The notes: generated by a model from the sequence alone, not told the origin. 63,999 nucleotides of DNA from Clostridia bacterium (GCA_900766735.1 CAAFWO010000014.1:1-63999); one strand, 5' to 3'; shown: positions 1 to 8,692, counted from the stretch's first letter. Made by a program: numbers and translations.

Positions 1-36
1 CTACAACAACGAAAGAATTTCTATCAAACTAAAAGG

Positions 37-65
37 AATGAGTCCGGTGCAATACCGAACTCATT
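37..65 (-). terminator. Imperfect hairpin downstream of rnmV
   Basis: Arms AATGAGT and ACTCATT enclose a second stem CGGT/ACCG with loop GCAAT. It lies about 55 bases past the end of rnmV. The T-tract on the minus strand is poor, so it may be a weak terminator or a repeat remnant. The rest of positions 1-121 shows no gene. Confidence 0.35.
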
Positions 66-121
66 CACAAGCAAGTTAATATTGAATTTTTGTCTAAACT
101 TTTGGGTTCACTTCACTTTAC

Positions 122-691
122 TTACTGCTCCTTTAATTTTCTGTATTCCTCAGGCATGTAGAGCCTGTTGATGACGGCTAAAAGCTCCTTTGCCGAGAGC
201 CTTTTGGGAAGAGAGCACTTTTTGCAAAACTCCTCTCTCTTTTTCGCACTGCCGAGGCCGCCGGCAAACCCGTCGGAATAAAATTCGTAATATGAAACGC
301 ATTTTTCCTTTTTTGCGCTCGGCACGTCCGCCTCCTTCAAAAGGGAGGTTAGCACCTCGGTGTCGATACCCTCGACGCCCAAAAGCCCTTCTTTTCCGGG
401 GGCTTTTTTGCGTTTTTCCTTTCCCGGCACGTCCGGGATATAGAGGTTTATTATATCGCCCTCCTTGACAAAGCCCTTGATGAACGAGCGTATCTTAAAC
501 CCGGCCGCGTCCGAATCCGTTAAAATTATTATTCCGTTTTTCTTTGCGAGGCGCATTATCATGGACTGCATCGCCTTGTCGCGGAAGATCCTGAATCCGT
601 CCGTCGCGATTATGTGCGCGTCCGCGACCGAGGCTAATTTTATCTTGTCGTAGTTGCCCTCGACTATAATTGTTCTTGTTATCTTTAACAT
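122..691 (-). CDS. rnmV: Ribonuclease M5 (5S rRNA maturation)
   Basis: This protein (189 aa) matches RNase M5, which matures the ends of 5S rRNA in Bacillota in concert with ribosomal protein L18. The N-terminal Toprim domain is clear: the acidic start VEGNYDK near residue 10 and the DSDAAGFKIR motif near residue 58 hold the catalytic Glu and Asp residues. The C-terminal half is the charged RNA-binding region. The ATG overlaps the TAA of the upstream dgt gene (TAATG), indicating translational coupling. Family identity comes from the Toprim motifs and length; in other Bacillota rnmV is often next to ksgA rather than dgt, so the neighbourhood is not diagnostic. Confidence 0.88.
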   Translation of the reverse strand: MLKITRTIIVEGNYDKIKLASVADAHIIATDGFRIFRDKAMQSMIMRLAKKNGIIILTDSDAAGFKIRSFIKGFVKEGDIINLYIPDVPGKEKRKKAPGKEGLLGVEGIDTEVLTSLLKEADVPSAKKEKCVSYYEFYSDGFAGGLGSAKKREEFCKKCSLPKRLSAKELLAVINRLYMPEEYRKLKEQ

Positions 692-1914
692 TAAAAATTT
701 ATTATGCTCCTGTAAACGTTTTCAAGGTATTGGTCGCTCATGCCGGAGATGTAGTCAATAACGGCCTTTGCATAGTCCGCCTCGCTTTGGCTGACAAAAT
801 AGATCACGCGGTTTTTAAGCCTTGCGGCCTCTTTTCCTCGGTCAAGATCCCAGTATTGCTCAATCCAGTGAAGAAAGCTTGACATAAAGGGGTATATTTC
901 CGAGAACTCCGCGATTTTTTCCGCGGTCTTTTCCCTGTCATAGGCCATAAAAAGCGTCTGGAAAATCTTATTTAGAGCGACGGAGGCAAACTCCTTGTAG
1001 CCCTCGAGCCGGTAGTTTGAATAGATGTACCGGCCGTTAAAATCCTTGATGAGCTTCATCAAATATGCCCGTTCGTCCGACAGGGCGATGCCTGTCTCGG
1101 GCGAGCTGTTCTTGCACACGTCGATGATAAATTCGCTTATTAAGACTGTGTTGTTGATGTTCTCAAGGCTCACATCCTTAAGCTTTTCGTCCGCCTTTAA
1201 GATCGAGACGAGCTTCGAGAGCTGGTCGCGCGTCAGAATTTTTAACATAAGCGCGTCCTCTAAGTCGCGGCCGAGATATGAGATCTTGTCCGCAATCTTT
1301 ACGACGCAGGCCTCCCATGTATAGGGCGAAAAGTCCGACGCTTTGCGGAATGAGTAAAGGTCGGACACATCGCTTCGGGGTGTGATGCTTTTCTCGTCCA
1401 CCTCGCCGCAGTGGGAGATGACGCCGTCGCGCACGCCATAGGTTAAGTCCATGTTGCGGCGGAAATTCTTGTCGTCCTCAAGCAGCTCCACATCGTCGAT
1501 CATGTGAAGCCCGTTTTTCTCGTGCCAGAAGCTCTCGAGCGAGTGCTCGCGGCATATCTTGTCAAGCACACCCTCGCCGGCGTGCCCGAACGGGGCGTGC
1601 CCCAGGTCGTGAGCGAGCGAGATCGCGCGCGTGAGCTCGGTGTTGAGCCCCAAATACGAGGCGATGGTATAGCTCACGGACTCGACATGGCCGACATGCT
1701 CGATGCGCGTGCAGATGTGGTCGCTCTTCGGCGAGAAGAAGACCTGCGTTTTGTGCTTGAGCCTTCGGTATGCCATGGAGTGGATTATCCTCGTGTAGTC
1801 GCGTCCGAATTCGCTTCGTACGTCAGACTCGCGCTTATAAAGCTCGCTTTCTCGTTTTATCGCGTTTTCCCATTTTTCGTTACCGGGAAACGCCGCTTCT
1901 TTTGAAAATTTCAT
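691..1914 (-). CDS. dgt: Deoxyguanosinetriphosphate triphosphohydrolase-like HD protein
   Basis: The 407-aa protein belongs to the HD-superfamily dNTP triphosphohydrolases that cleave dGTP or other dNTPs to the nucleoside and triphosphate. The N-terminus carries the YRRLKHKTQVF block, then RIEHVGHVESV, and the metal-binding HDLGHAPFGHAGE segment near residue 100. A later conserved Asp lies in KIADKISYLGRDLEDA. The gene starts at an ATG preceded by AAGGAG and ends overlapping rnmV. It is probably co-transcribed with the HAD gene upstream (19-base gap). Substrate specificity cannot be read from sequence. Clostridia often place this family beside dnaG or rnmV. Confidence 0.88.
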   Translation of the reverse strand: MKFSKEAAFPGNEKWENAIKRESELYKRESDVRSEFGRDYTRIIHSMAYRRLKHKTQVFFSPKSDHICTRIEHVGHVESVSYTIASYLGLNTELTRAISLAHDLGHAPFGHAGEGVLDKICREHSLESFWHEKNGLHMIDDVELLEDDKNFRRNMDLTYGVRDGVISHCGEVDEKSITPRSDVSDLYSFRKASDFSPYTWEACVVKIADKISYLGRDLEDALMLKILTRDQLSKLVSILKADEKLKDVSLENINNTVLISEFIIDVCKNSSPETGIALSDERAYLMKLIKDFNGRYIYSNYRLEGYKEFASVALNKIFQTLFMAYDREKTAEKIAEFSEIYPFMSSFLHWIEQYWDLDRGKEAARLKNRVIYFVSQSEADYAKAVIDYISGMSDQYLENVYRSIINF

Positions 1915-1932
1915 CGTTTCTCCTTAAAAGTT

Positions 1933-2586
1933 TTATAGTGCATTAACGATCTTTATTATCTCGCCGGGCTCGTCCACCGTGTGTTCGGCGCCGTTTTTGA
2001 TAAGCTCGTCCTCGGTGCGAAAGCCCCATTTAACGCCGATCGTGTGAAGGTGCGCGTTGCGGCCGGTCATCATGTCCACTCCGGAGTCGCCGACGAAGGC
2101 AGAGACCGCCCTCTCCGCTCCGAAATAGCTTAAAATGTTTTCGGCCGCCGCCGGATCGGGCTTTAAGGGAACGCCCTTTTTGCCGCCGGATACAATGTCC
2201 GGAAGGTCGCCGAAAAACTTTTTCACAACGCCCTGAACCGCCTCGTCCGGCTTGTTGGAAAGAACGCCTATCTTAACGCCCGCGCTTTTTAATTCGGTGA
2301 GCATTTCGAAAATGCCCGGAAACGACTTTGTTAAGTAAAGCGGCTCGGCGTTGTATATCTCGTTATAATAGGCATAGACGTTTTCAAAATCCTCGCTTGT
2401 CCACTCGCCGCTTTTGGAGAGCGCGCGCTCGATGAGCTTGACCGCGCCGTTGCCGACAAAATACTTAAATTCGTCCGCCGTCGCAGTGGCGAATCCGAAC
2501 TTTGAAAGCGCCTTGTTGCTGTAGTAGGTAATGGTGTCGATCGTGTTTAACAGCGTCCCGTCAAGGTCAAAGATAACAGCCTTCAT
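1933..2586 (-). CDS. HAD-superfamily hydrolase, phosphoglycolate phosphatase-like
   Basis: A HAD phosphatase of about 217 aa. Motif I is FDLDGTLLNT at the N-terminus, giving the nucleophilic and acid/base Asp pair; motif II is VLSNKP near residue 115; motif III/IV is FVGDSGVDMMTG near residue 165. The cap domain between motifs I and II is the helical C1 type, like Gph and pyrophosphatase PpaX. Three in-frame ATGs lie close together; I chose the third because GGAGTG sits about 8 bases upstream. The first ATG overlaps the stop of manA. The physiological substrate is not determinable; sugar phosphates or pyrophosphate are typical. Confidence 0.78.
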   Translation of the reverse strand: MKAVIFDLDGTLLNTIDTITYYSNKALSKFGFATATADEFKYFVGNGAVKLIERALSKSGEWTSEDFENVYAYYNEIYNAEPLYLTKSFPGIFEMLTELKSAGVKIGVLSNKPDEAVQGVVKKFFGDLPDIVSGGKKGVPLKPDPAAAENILSYFGAERAVSAFVGDSGVDMMTGRNAHLHTIGVKWGFRTEDELIKNGAEHTVDEPGEIIKIVNAL

Positions 2587-2591
2587 TTTCA

Positions 2592-3500
2592 TCACTCCGT
2601 CATTTTAAGATATGTTCCTTCTCCCGAAACCGTGAACGCGCCCGAGTGCGCCGCGATGAAGAAGGTCTCGCCCTTTTTGGCGGAGACAGTCTCATCGCTG
2701 AGCGTAATCGAGGCTGAGCCCGATTCAAAGAAGATGAGCGTATATTTTTCGTTTGATTCCTCGCACTCCGTGCCGGATAAGGTCACGCGGTCGAAGGTGA
2801 AATATTCGCAGGAGCAAAGGCGCTCGCGCGACTCTGTTATGCGCCGTACTGTCACATTTTTGTAAGGCTCAAAGCTTGACGAGAGCATCGCCTTTTCGAT
2901 GTGCAACGGGCGGGGGTTACCCTCCTTGTCGCGCCTGTTATAGTCATAGACTCTGTAGGTTGTGTCGCACGACTGCTGAAGCTCCGCAATTAAGATGCCC
3001 TTGCCGATGGCGTGCACGGTTTTTGCCGGAACGAAGAAAAAGTCCCCCGGCTTTACGGGAACGCGGTTTAAAAGTGAGTCCGCCGTGCCCGATTCGATCG
3101 CCTTGACGAAATCCTCTTTCTTAACGCCGTCTTTAAATCCGAGATATAAAAACGCGCCCTCTTTTGCGGCTAAGACATACTAGCACTCGGTCTTTCCGCG
3201 GCCGCCTTCAAGCTTTTTTGCAAGCTCATCGTCAGGATGAACCTGAACGGAGAGCGGCTCTTTTGCGTCTATCAGCTTAAATAAAATGTTAAATCCGCCC
3301 TCGCCTGTGTATGAACTGTCCCCGGCGTAGCGCGAGAAATCCTCGCCGCCGACGGTTGAGCAGAAACCCGGCACGGTGGAGGCGGAAAACGCCTCGCCGG
3401 TCGTATCTGTCGGAATATTCATTCCGAAAACATCCGAAAAGGCGGTGCCGCCCCACAAAACGTCCTTAAAATACGGTTCGAGCTTTAAGATCATTTTCAA
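2592..3500 (-). pseudogene. manA: Class I mannose-6-phosphate isomerase, interrupted by in-frame TAG
   Basis: Together the two halves encode a complete short (about 302 codons) type-I phosphomannose isomerase, interconverting mannose-6-P and fructose-6-P. The 5' half has KLEPYFKDVLWGG and the zinc-ligand block QVHPDDE, ending GGRGKTEC; the 3' half resumes YVLAAKEG in the same frame and contains the ligand motif VHAIG and the QQSCDTTYRVYDY block. Between them is a TAG at 3180-3182. In the Bacillus family the motif is, from memory, GKTECWY, so the stop stands exactly at a conserved Trp (TGG to TAG). The start is probably TTG at 3500 (AAAGGA 10 bases upstream) or ATG at 3494. Without suppression the product loses one metal ligand and the C-terminal cupin domain, so it should be inactive. 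Confidence 0.85.
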
Positions 3501-3525
3501 TAAAATCAGTCCTTTGTAAAATGTA

Positions 3526-6066
3526 CTATAAATTATACTCTCTTTTGCTGCCTTTGTCAATCTTTGAAAGCTCACTCACGGCGAGCGGGCAGAGCGAGAA
3601 GAGTGCCGTCGCGATCCACTCCTTTGCCGAGAGGAATGTGGTGCGAAATACAGAGGCGAGAGGCTCTATGACGCAGACCGAACACTGTAGGATGACACCG
3701 AGCGCCGCCGCAAGGAAAAGATAGGGATTGTGGTTTTTCTCCTTAAACACGCTTTTTTTCGTGCGCACGTCAAACGCGTGCACAAGCTGAGATAAGCTTA
3801 ATGTGCAAAAAGCCATCGTGCGTGCCGCGGCCTCGCCGCCGCCGACGGAGAAGCGCCCGAAGGAATACGCCGCAAGCGAAAGAGCGCCGATAAGACAGCC
3901 CTCAAACAAAATGTCCGCGCCAAGACCGTCCGAAAAGAAGCCCTTTTTCGGGTCGACGGGCTTATTCTCCATCACGCCGTCGCCCGAAAAATCCATGCCG
4001 AGCGCGAGTGCCGGGAGCGAATCGGTGATAAGGTTCACCCACAAAAGCTCGATCGGATAAAGAGGAGCGCCGAATCCCATTAAAATGCCTAAAAGCATGA
4101 CTAAAATTTCCCCGATGTTTGATGAGATGAGAAAGTGGATCGCGTTTTTGATGTTGCGGTAGATGATCCTTCCTTCGCGCACCGCCTCGACGATCGTCGC
4201 GAAATTATCGTCCGAGAGCACCATGTCCGCCGCACTTTTGGCGACCTCGGTGCCTGTTTTTCCCATCGCACAGCCGATGTCCGCCGCCTTTAAGGCCGGC
4301 GCGTCGTTCACGCCGTCGCCCGTCATCGCGACGATGTGGCCGTTCTTTTTAAATGCGTTCACGATTCTTACCTTGTGCTCCGGAAGCACGCGCGCGAAAA
4401 CGCGCGCTTTTTTCACCTTTTCGCAAAGCTGGTCGTCCGATAAGGCGGAAATTTCCTGCCCGGTCAAAACCTCGCCGCGGCCGATCTTAAGCTCGGACGC
4501 GACCTTTGTTGCCGTCCCCTTGTGGTCGCCCGTGATGACGGCGACCTCGATGCCGGCTCTTTTGCATGTCGCAACCGCTTTTTTGACCTCGGGGCGGAGA
4601 GGATCGGAAAGATAAACAGTGCCGACAAATGTGAGACCGGATGAGTCGATCGCCCTTCCCGTGCGCTTGGCCGCGACGCCCAGAACGCGAAGTCCGCCCT
4701 CTGCGGCGCGCTCGCATTCTGCGATGATGCGCTCTTTTTCAAAACGGGTAAGCGGCTTTTTCTCGCCGCCTTTTAAAAAGAAGGCGCATTTTGAGATAAT
4801 CACGTCGAACGCGCCCTTGGTGACTGTGAAATATTCGCCGCCGGAGCGGTTTAGGGTTGTCATGCATTTGCGCTCGGAGGAAAAGGGAATCTCGTCCGCT
4901 CTGGGGTATTTTTCGCGCAGATGCGCCACGTCGCCGTATGCCGAGACGATGGAGTTTTCCGTTCCGCTTCCCAAGGTCCCGTCAGAGTCTGAGCAGAGCG
5001 CGGCGAGCATTAATGAAAGCGGATCGGTCTCTCCGGTCACCTTCATATTGCCCTCGGTGAGCGTTCCCGTTTTGTCAGAGCATATCACCGTCGCACTGCC
5101 CAGAGTTTCGACCGCCGGGAGATTTCTCACGACCGCCTTTTTCTTCGCCATCGAGGAGACGCCCATCGCCAGCATAACTGTGACGATGGCAGGAAGCCCC
5201 TCCGGAATCGCGGCGACGGCGAGCGAAACGCTTGTCATGAACATAAAAAACGGGTCAAACCGACGGATGAGCCCCAATAAAAACACGATGAAGCACGCAA
5301 AAAGAGCGCCGAGCGCAAGCGTCTTTCCGACGGAGGCGAGACGCTTTGAAAGCGGAGTGTCCTCAAAATCCGTCACGTTGATGATGCCGGCCAGGCGGCC
5401 GACCTGTGTGTCCATTCCGGTGGCGAAGACCGCCGCCTTCGCGTGCCCCTCTGTCACGAGGGTCGAGGAATAGACGCAGTTTAAACGGTCGGGCAAGTGT
5501 GAGTCTGAGCCTAACTTTCCCGTTGATTTTTTGACCGGGGCGGACTCGCCCGTGAGCGACGATTCGTTGACGCAAAGCGACGAGCACTCGATTATTCTCG
5601 CGTCCGCCGGTATCATGTCGCCGGGCGAGAGGAGCAAAATGTCCCCTAAGGCGACGAGCTCAGAGTCGATTTTAACCGCCTTGCCGCCGCGAAGAACCGT
5701 AGCTTTCGGGTCGGTCATCTTTTTTAAGGCGCTTATCGCACTCTCCGCGCGGAACTCCTGAATGACTCCGATGACGGCGTTTAATATGACGATCGATAAT
5801 ATGATGACAGGGTCTGTCAGATCGCCCTCGTCCATGAAGAAGGAGACGCCGGCGCTGATCGCGGCGCTTAAGATGAGTGTGATGATCATAAAATCGGAAA
5901 ACTGCGAAAGAAAGCGCCTTAAAAGGGAGGGGCGCGCCTTCCCGGCAATGGCGTTTTTGCCGACGGACTTTAGTCTTTTTTCCGCCTCTGAACCGTCAAG
6001 GCCGTTTGCCACATCCGTGCCGAGCACGCCGAGAGCTTCTTTTTCGGTCATTGCGTGAAAATCCAT
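3526..6066 (-). CDS. P-type Ca2+-transporting ATPase (P2A-like)
   Basis: An 846-aa P-type ATPase for cation export across the cytoplasmic membrane. It has the N-terminal cation-ATPase domain, the TGES actuator motif (NESSLTGESAPV), the M4 ion-site motif AAIPEGLP, the phosphorylation motif CSDKTGTLTEG near residue 330, the hinge MTGDGVNDAPALK, and six C-terminal membrane helices. PEGLP together with the M5/M6 sequence is typical of SERCA-like Ca2+ pumps in Bacillota, though Na+ or Mn2+ pumps look similar. It ends with a genuine TAG stop 26 bases before the manA TTG start, and the AgrB-like gene lies upstream behind a terminator. Confidence 0.88.
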   Translation of the reverse strand: MDFHAMTEKEALGVLGTDVANGLDGSEAEKRLKSVGKNAIAGKARPSLLRRFLSQFSDFMIITLILSAAISAGVSFFMDEGDLTDPVIILSIVILNAVIGVIQEFRAESAISALKKMTDPKATVLRGGKAVKIDSELVALGDILLLSPGDMIPADARIIECSSLCVNESSLTGESAPVKKSTGKLGSDSHLPDRLNCVYSSTLVTEGHAKAAVFATGMDTQVGRLAGIINVTDFEDTPLSKRLASVGKTLALGALFACFIVFLLGLIRRFDPFFMFMTSVSLAVAAIPEGLPAIVTVMLAMGVSSMAKKKAVVRNLPAVETLGSATVICSDKTGTLTEGNMKVTGETDPLSLMLAALCSDSDGTLGSGTENSIVSAYGDVAHLREKYPRADEIPFSSERKCMTTLNRSGGEYFTVTKGAFDVIISKCAFFLKGGEKKPLTRFEKERIIAECERAAEGGLRVLGVAAKRTGRAIDSSGLTFVGTVYLSDPLRPEVKKAVATCKRAGIEVAVITGDHKGTATKVASELKIGRGEVLTGQEISALSDDQLCEKVKKARVFARVLPEHKVRIVNAFKKNGHIVAMTGDGVNDAPALKAADIGCAMGKTGTEVAKSAADMVLSDDNFATIVEAVREGRIIYRNIKNAIHFLISSNIGEILVMLLGILMGFGAPLYPIELLWVNLITDSLPALALGMDFSGDGVMENKPVDPKKGFFSDGLGADILFEGCLIGALSLAAYSFGRFSVGGGEAAARTMAFCTLSLSQLVHAFDVRTKKSVFKEKNHNPYLFLAAALGVILQCSVCVIEPLASVFRTTFLSAKEWIATALFSLCPLAVSELSKIDKGSKREYNL

Positions 6067-6126
6067 TTTAAGATCATCCTTTCAGTGAATATAGTAAATA
6101 ATATTCGCTCAAAGGGCAAAGTATGA

Positions 6127-6157
6127 AAAAACCTCAGGACTTTGTCCTGAGGTTTTT
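6127..6157 (-). terminator. Rho-independent terminator of the AgrB-like gene
   Basis: A perfect 14-bp stem (AAAAACCTCAGGAC and its complement) with a TTT loop, T-rich on the minus strand. It overlaps the last codons and the TGA of the AgrB-like gene, so the final residues KNLRTKS are encoded by the hairpin. Confidence 0.85.
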
Positions 6158-6715
6158 GATGAGACCGGCCGCCATGGAGAAGACGACCGAGAGGATCCCG
6201 AGCGCGAACGCAAGAGGGTGTGTGCTTGTCTTAAATAAGATGCCCGAAAGAACAGTCAGCGCGGCATAGATGAGCGCGATATATATTGCGATCTTTCTGT
6301 AAAAGGCCTTTTCTTTTTCGTTAAGGTGCTTGTTTTTGTGCCCGATCGGCGAGAAAAAGAACACCATCGCGAGCGAAATAGGCGGCACTAAAATATCAAA
6401 ACAGATCATAAACCGCTCCGGCATGTGCAAAAGAAAAGTAAATGCCGCGTAGTTTACCAAAAGCACGGCGTAACAGCGCAGCTTCGTGTCCGCGTGATAG
6501 CCCCCGGCATAGAGCCTTAAGGGAATAAAGGCGAGAAAATAAAGCAGTGTATCTATAAAATTGCCGACAAACGCGGAAAGGATGACGACGCTCATGACCT
6601 CCAAAAACGAGGCTAAAAACACGTCAAACCCGTATCGGCAGACGGAAATATCTTCTTTTTTAATGTGTCCCGAGTCGTAAAGAGCCTCGGAAAGCTCCTG
6701 TGTCAGTTTTTTCAT
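6134..6715 (-). CDS. Accessory gene regulator B family membrane protease
   Basis: A 193-aa polytopic membrane protein of the AgrB family, cysteine endopeptidases that process and cyclise AgrD-type signal peptides. The catalytic pair is visible in AGGYHADTKLRCY near residue 75: His and Cys seven residues apart, as in staphylococcal AgrB. About five to six hydrophobic segments follow. A strong AGGAGG lies 4 bases before the ATG. No agrD-like short ORF, and no agrC/agrA, is seen within 300 bases on either side, so this is an orphan or acts on a peptide encoded elsewhere. The gene terminates in its own hairpin and is probably monocistronic. Confidence 0.82.
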   Translation of the reverse strand: MKKLTQELSEALYDSGHIKKEDISVCRYGFDVFLASFLEVMSVVILSAFVGNFIDTLLYFLAFIPLRLYAGGYHADTKLRCYAVLLVNYAAFTFLLHMPERFMICFDILVPPISLAMVFFFSPIGHKNKHLNEKEKAFYRKIAIYIALIYAALTVLSGILFKTSTHPLAFALGILSVVFSMAAGLIKNLRTKS

Positions 6716-6734
6716 TTTTCCTCCTGTTATTTTC

Positions 6735-6833
6735 CGCGGAAAGGCAGACGAGCTTTGATAGGGGTGGCCGCCTTTGGGGAATAGCGGCCGTAGGGCTTAA
6801 TATTTAATTGTAAAGTCCGTTTGCCCTGCCGCG
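6735..6833. repeat. About 100-bp long imperfect palindrome (REP/MITE-like or structured RNA)
   Basis: The arms pair in order: CGCGG (6735-6739) with CCGCG (6829-6833), GGCAGAC with GTTTGCC, AGCTTT with AAAGTC, and an inner GGCCGC/GCGGCC stem at 6766-6771 and 6784-6789. It fills much of the 300-base gap between the AgrB-like gene and the LysR gene. The inner TAGGGG...CGTAGGGC look resembles dispersed palindromic elements of gut Clostridia (recalled, not searched). A riboswitch or small RNA is the alternative; strand is unknown. Confidence 0.5.
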
Positions 6834-6967
6834 AAAAATGATTGAAAATGACGTCTCATTTTCAAGTTCTATTATATCACAAAATTTGAGCTGTGACACA
6901 AAAGTGGCATAAAATGCACGTTTAGCGGCATAAAAGGTAATTTTTTGGGAAAACTTCCCTTTTCGGG

Positions 6968-6996
6968 TTGACTTGGACCCGATTTTATGATAAAAT
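6968..6996 (+). promoter_or_regulatory. Sigma-A promoter of the LysR gene
   Basis: TTGACT, 17-base spacer, TAAAAT. Transcription would start only about 20 bases before the ATG at 7024, giving a very short leader with GGGTG as ribosome-binding site. Confidence 0.75.
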
Positions 6997-7023
6997 ACAA
7001 CAAAAAAATCACGGGTGAAATTT

Positions 7024-7947
7024 ATGACTTTACAGCAGATACATTACGTTCTTACCGTCGCCGCGTCGGGGTCGATGAACAAAGCGGCGGAGGAGCTTTT
7101 CATTTCACAGCCGTCGCTCACCAACGCGATAAAGGACTTGGAAAGCGAGATCGGGATAAAAATTTTCCTGCGTACGAGCCGCGGAGTGATATTAACGAAA
7201 GAGGGCGAGGAGTTTTTGCTCTATTCGCGCCAGCTCTATCAGCAGTATGAGCTTATGGAGAGGAAATATCTTTTTAAGGGCGCGGTCAAGCGCAAGTTCG
7301 GCGTGTCCACACAGCACTATTCGTTCGCGGTCAAGGCGTTTGTCGACACGGTCAAGTGCTTCGGCACACTAAACTACGAGTTTGCGATCCGCGAGACCAA
7401 GACCTTTGAAGTCATCACCGACGTTGAGAATTTTAAAAGCGAGATCGGGCTTTTATATATGAACGATTTTAACAGAAAAGTTCTGGGCAAGATGTTAAAG
7501 GACGCGAACCTTGAGTTCCACCACCTGATCGACTGTGACGCGTATGTATATATATGGAAGCATCACCCTCTGGCGAAAAAAGAAAAGATCAGCTTTTCCG
7601 AGCTTGCCGATTACCCCTGCCTTTCTTTTGAACAGGGCGAGAAGGGATCGTTTTATTTCGCGGAGGAGATATTGAGCACGAACGACTACCCCAGAATAAT
7701 AAAGGCGAACGACCGAGCGTCGATGCTTAACCTAATGGTCGGGCTCAACGGATACACGCTCTGCTCGGGCATTATCTGCGAGGAGCTCAACGGAAGCGAC
7801 TATATCGCCGTCCCGTTCGATTCGGACGAGAACAACCCCAACAGCTCGATGGAGGTCGGCTATATCAAGAAAAAGGCGGTGGATTTATCCGACATCGGCC
7901 GCGTCTATGTCGAAAAGGTCACGGAATATTTAAAGAATGCAAAATAA
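7024..7947 (+). CDS. LysR-family transcriptional regulator
   Basis: A 307-aa LysR-type regulator. The N-terminal winged helix-turn-helix is clear (QQIHYVLTVAASGSMNKAAE, then FISQPSLTNAIKDLESEIG, residues 3-55), followed by a CysB/CysL-like effector-binding domain with two Rossmann-like lobes. The ATG at 7024 is preferred over a GTG at 7015 because of the GGGTG spacing. It faces the tcdA operon convergently and diverges from the AgrB-like gene across 300 bases, so its target could be the AgrB-like gene, itself or a distant locus. The effector is unknown. Confidence 0.85.
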   Translation: MTLQQIHYVLTVAASGSMNKAAEELFISQPSLTNAIKDLESEIGIKIFLRTSRGVILTKEGEEFLLYSRQLYQQYELMERKYLFKGAVKRKFGVSTQHYSFAVKAFVDTVKCFGTLNYEFAIRETKTFEVITDVENFKSEIGLLYMNDFNRKVLGKMLKDANLEFHHLIDCDAYVYIWKHHPLAKKEKISFSELADYPCLSFEQGEKGSFYFAEEILSTNDYPRIIKANDRASMLNLMVGLNGYTLCSGIICEELNGSDYIAVPFDSDENNPNSSMEVGYIKKKAVDLSDIGRVYVEKVTEYLKNAK

Positions 7948-7975
7948 AAGCACCCCGGGGGTGCTTTTATTTTGC
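7939..7975. terminator. Bidirectional terminator shared by LysR gene and tcdA
   Basis: A near-perfect palindrome with 18-bp arms (GCAAAATAAAAGCACCCC and its complement) around a single G. The TAA stops of both convergent genes lie inside the arms, so each C-terminal Ala-Lys-stop is encoded by the terminator itself. Confidence 0.88.
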
Positions 7976-8683
7976 TATAAAGTTCACGACCTCGCACGCC
8001 GCGATGAGGCCGGCGACGGAGGGGCAAAAGGCAGTACTGCCCGGCGCCTGCCGCCCGGCCGTTCCCTTTTTCTCCGCGCCCTCGGTTATGGCAGGCTTTA
8101 TCGGAGGCTCTTTGGAATAGACAACCTTTAAGGCCTTCACGCCGCGCTTTTTAAGCTCGGTTCTCATCACACGGGCAAGAGGGCAGACGCTGGTCTTATA
8201 AATATCCGCGACCTCGAAGGCGGAAGCGTCCGTCTTATTTCCCGCGCCCATGGAGCTTATTATGGGAACGCCGGAGCTTTCTGCGTTCACGATCAGAAGT
8301 ATCTTCGCGCTCACGGTGTCAATAGCGTCGATTATACAGTCATAGACAGAAAGGTCAAAGTCGCCTGCCGTCTCGGCAGAGTAAAACGTGTTATATGTTT
8401 TTACACAGGCGTCCGGATTTATGTCCGCGATGCGCTCTTTCATGACCTCGGTCTTATAAAGCCCGACTGTCTTTAGGTTCGCGACGGTCTGGCGGTTTAT
8501 GTTTGTCATGCTCACGGTGTCGTTATCAATTAAGTCAAGCGCGCCGACTCCGCTTCTTGCAAGCGCCTCCGCCGCGTGACCGCCGACTCCGCCGAGCCCG
8601 AAAACGGCAACGCGCGCGTTTTTTAAGCGCTCCATGGCCTCATCGCCATAGATCAGCGCCGTTCTTGAAAACTGGTTAAGCAT
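7967..8683 (-). CDS. tcdA: tRNA threonylcarbamoyladenosine dehydratase
   Basis: A 238-aa E1-like (ThiF/MoeB superfamily) enzyme matching TcdA/CsdL, which cyclises t6A37 of ANN-decoding tRNAs to ct6A using ATP. Visible features are the nucleotide-binding loop VFGLGGVGGHAAEAL near residue 30, the LIDNDTVSMTNINRQ segment, and DAIDTVSAKI near residue 120. A hydrophobic C-terminal tail (VAGLIAACEVVNFIAK) resembles the membrane tail of family members. The ATG follows AAGGAGG closely. It is the last gene of a three-gene operon with hydE and the PP-loop enzyme, 9 bases after the latter. Confidence 0.85.
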   Translation of the reverse strand: MLNQFSRTALIYGDEAMERLKNARVAVFGLGGVGGHAAEALARSGVGALDLIDNDTVSMTNINRQTVANLKTVGLYKTEVMKERIADINPDACVKTYNTFYSAETAGDFDLSVYDCIIDAIDTVSAKILLIVNAESSGVPIISSMGAGNKTDASAFEVADIYKTSVCPLARVMRTELKKRGVKALKVVYSKEPPIKPAITEGAEKKGTAGRQAPGSTAFCPSVAGLIAACEVVNFIAK

Positions 8684-8692
8684 AGGCCCTCC

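Noticed and set aside
4619..5473. 284-codon open frame on the plus strand opposite the P-type ATPase
   Set aside because: It is antisense to conserved ATPase motifs, has no ribosome-binding site and shows no family pattern; GC-rich third positions open it by chance.
6735..6833. c-di-GMP (GEMM) riboswitch
   Set aside because: The minus strand has CAGGGCAAAC, as GEMM-I does, but the remaining conserved core is missing and the long outer stems do not fit.
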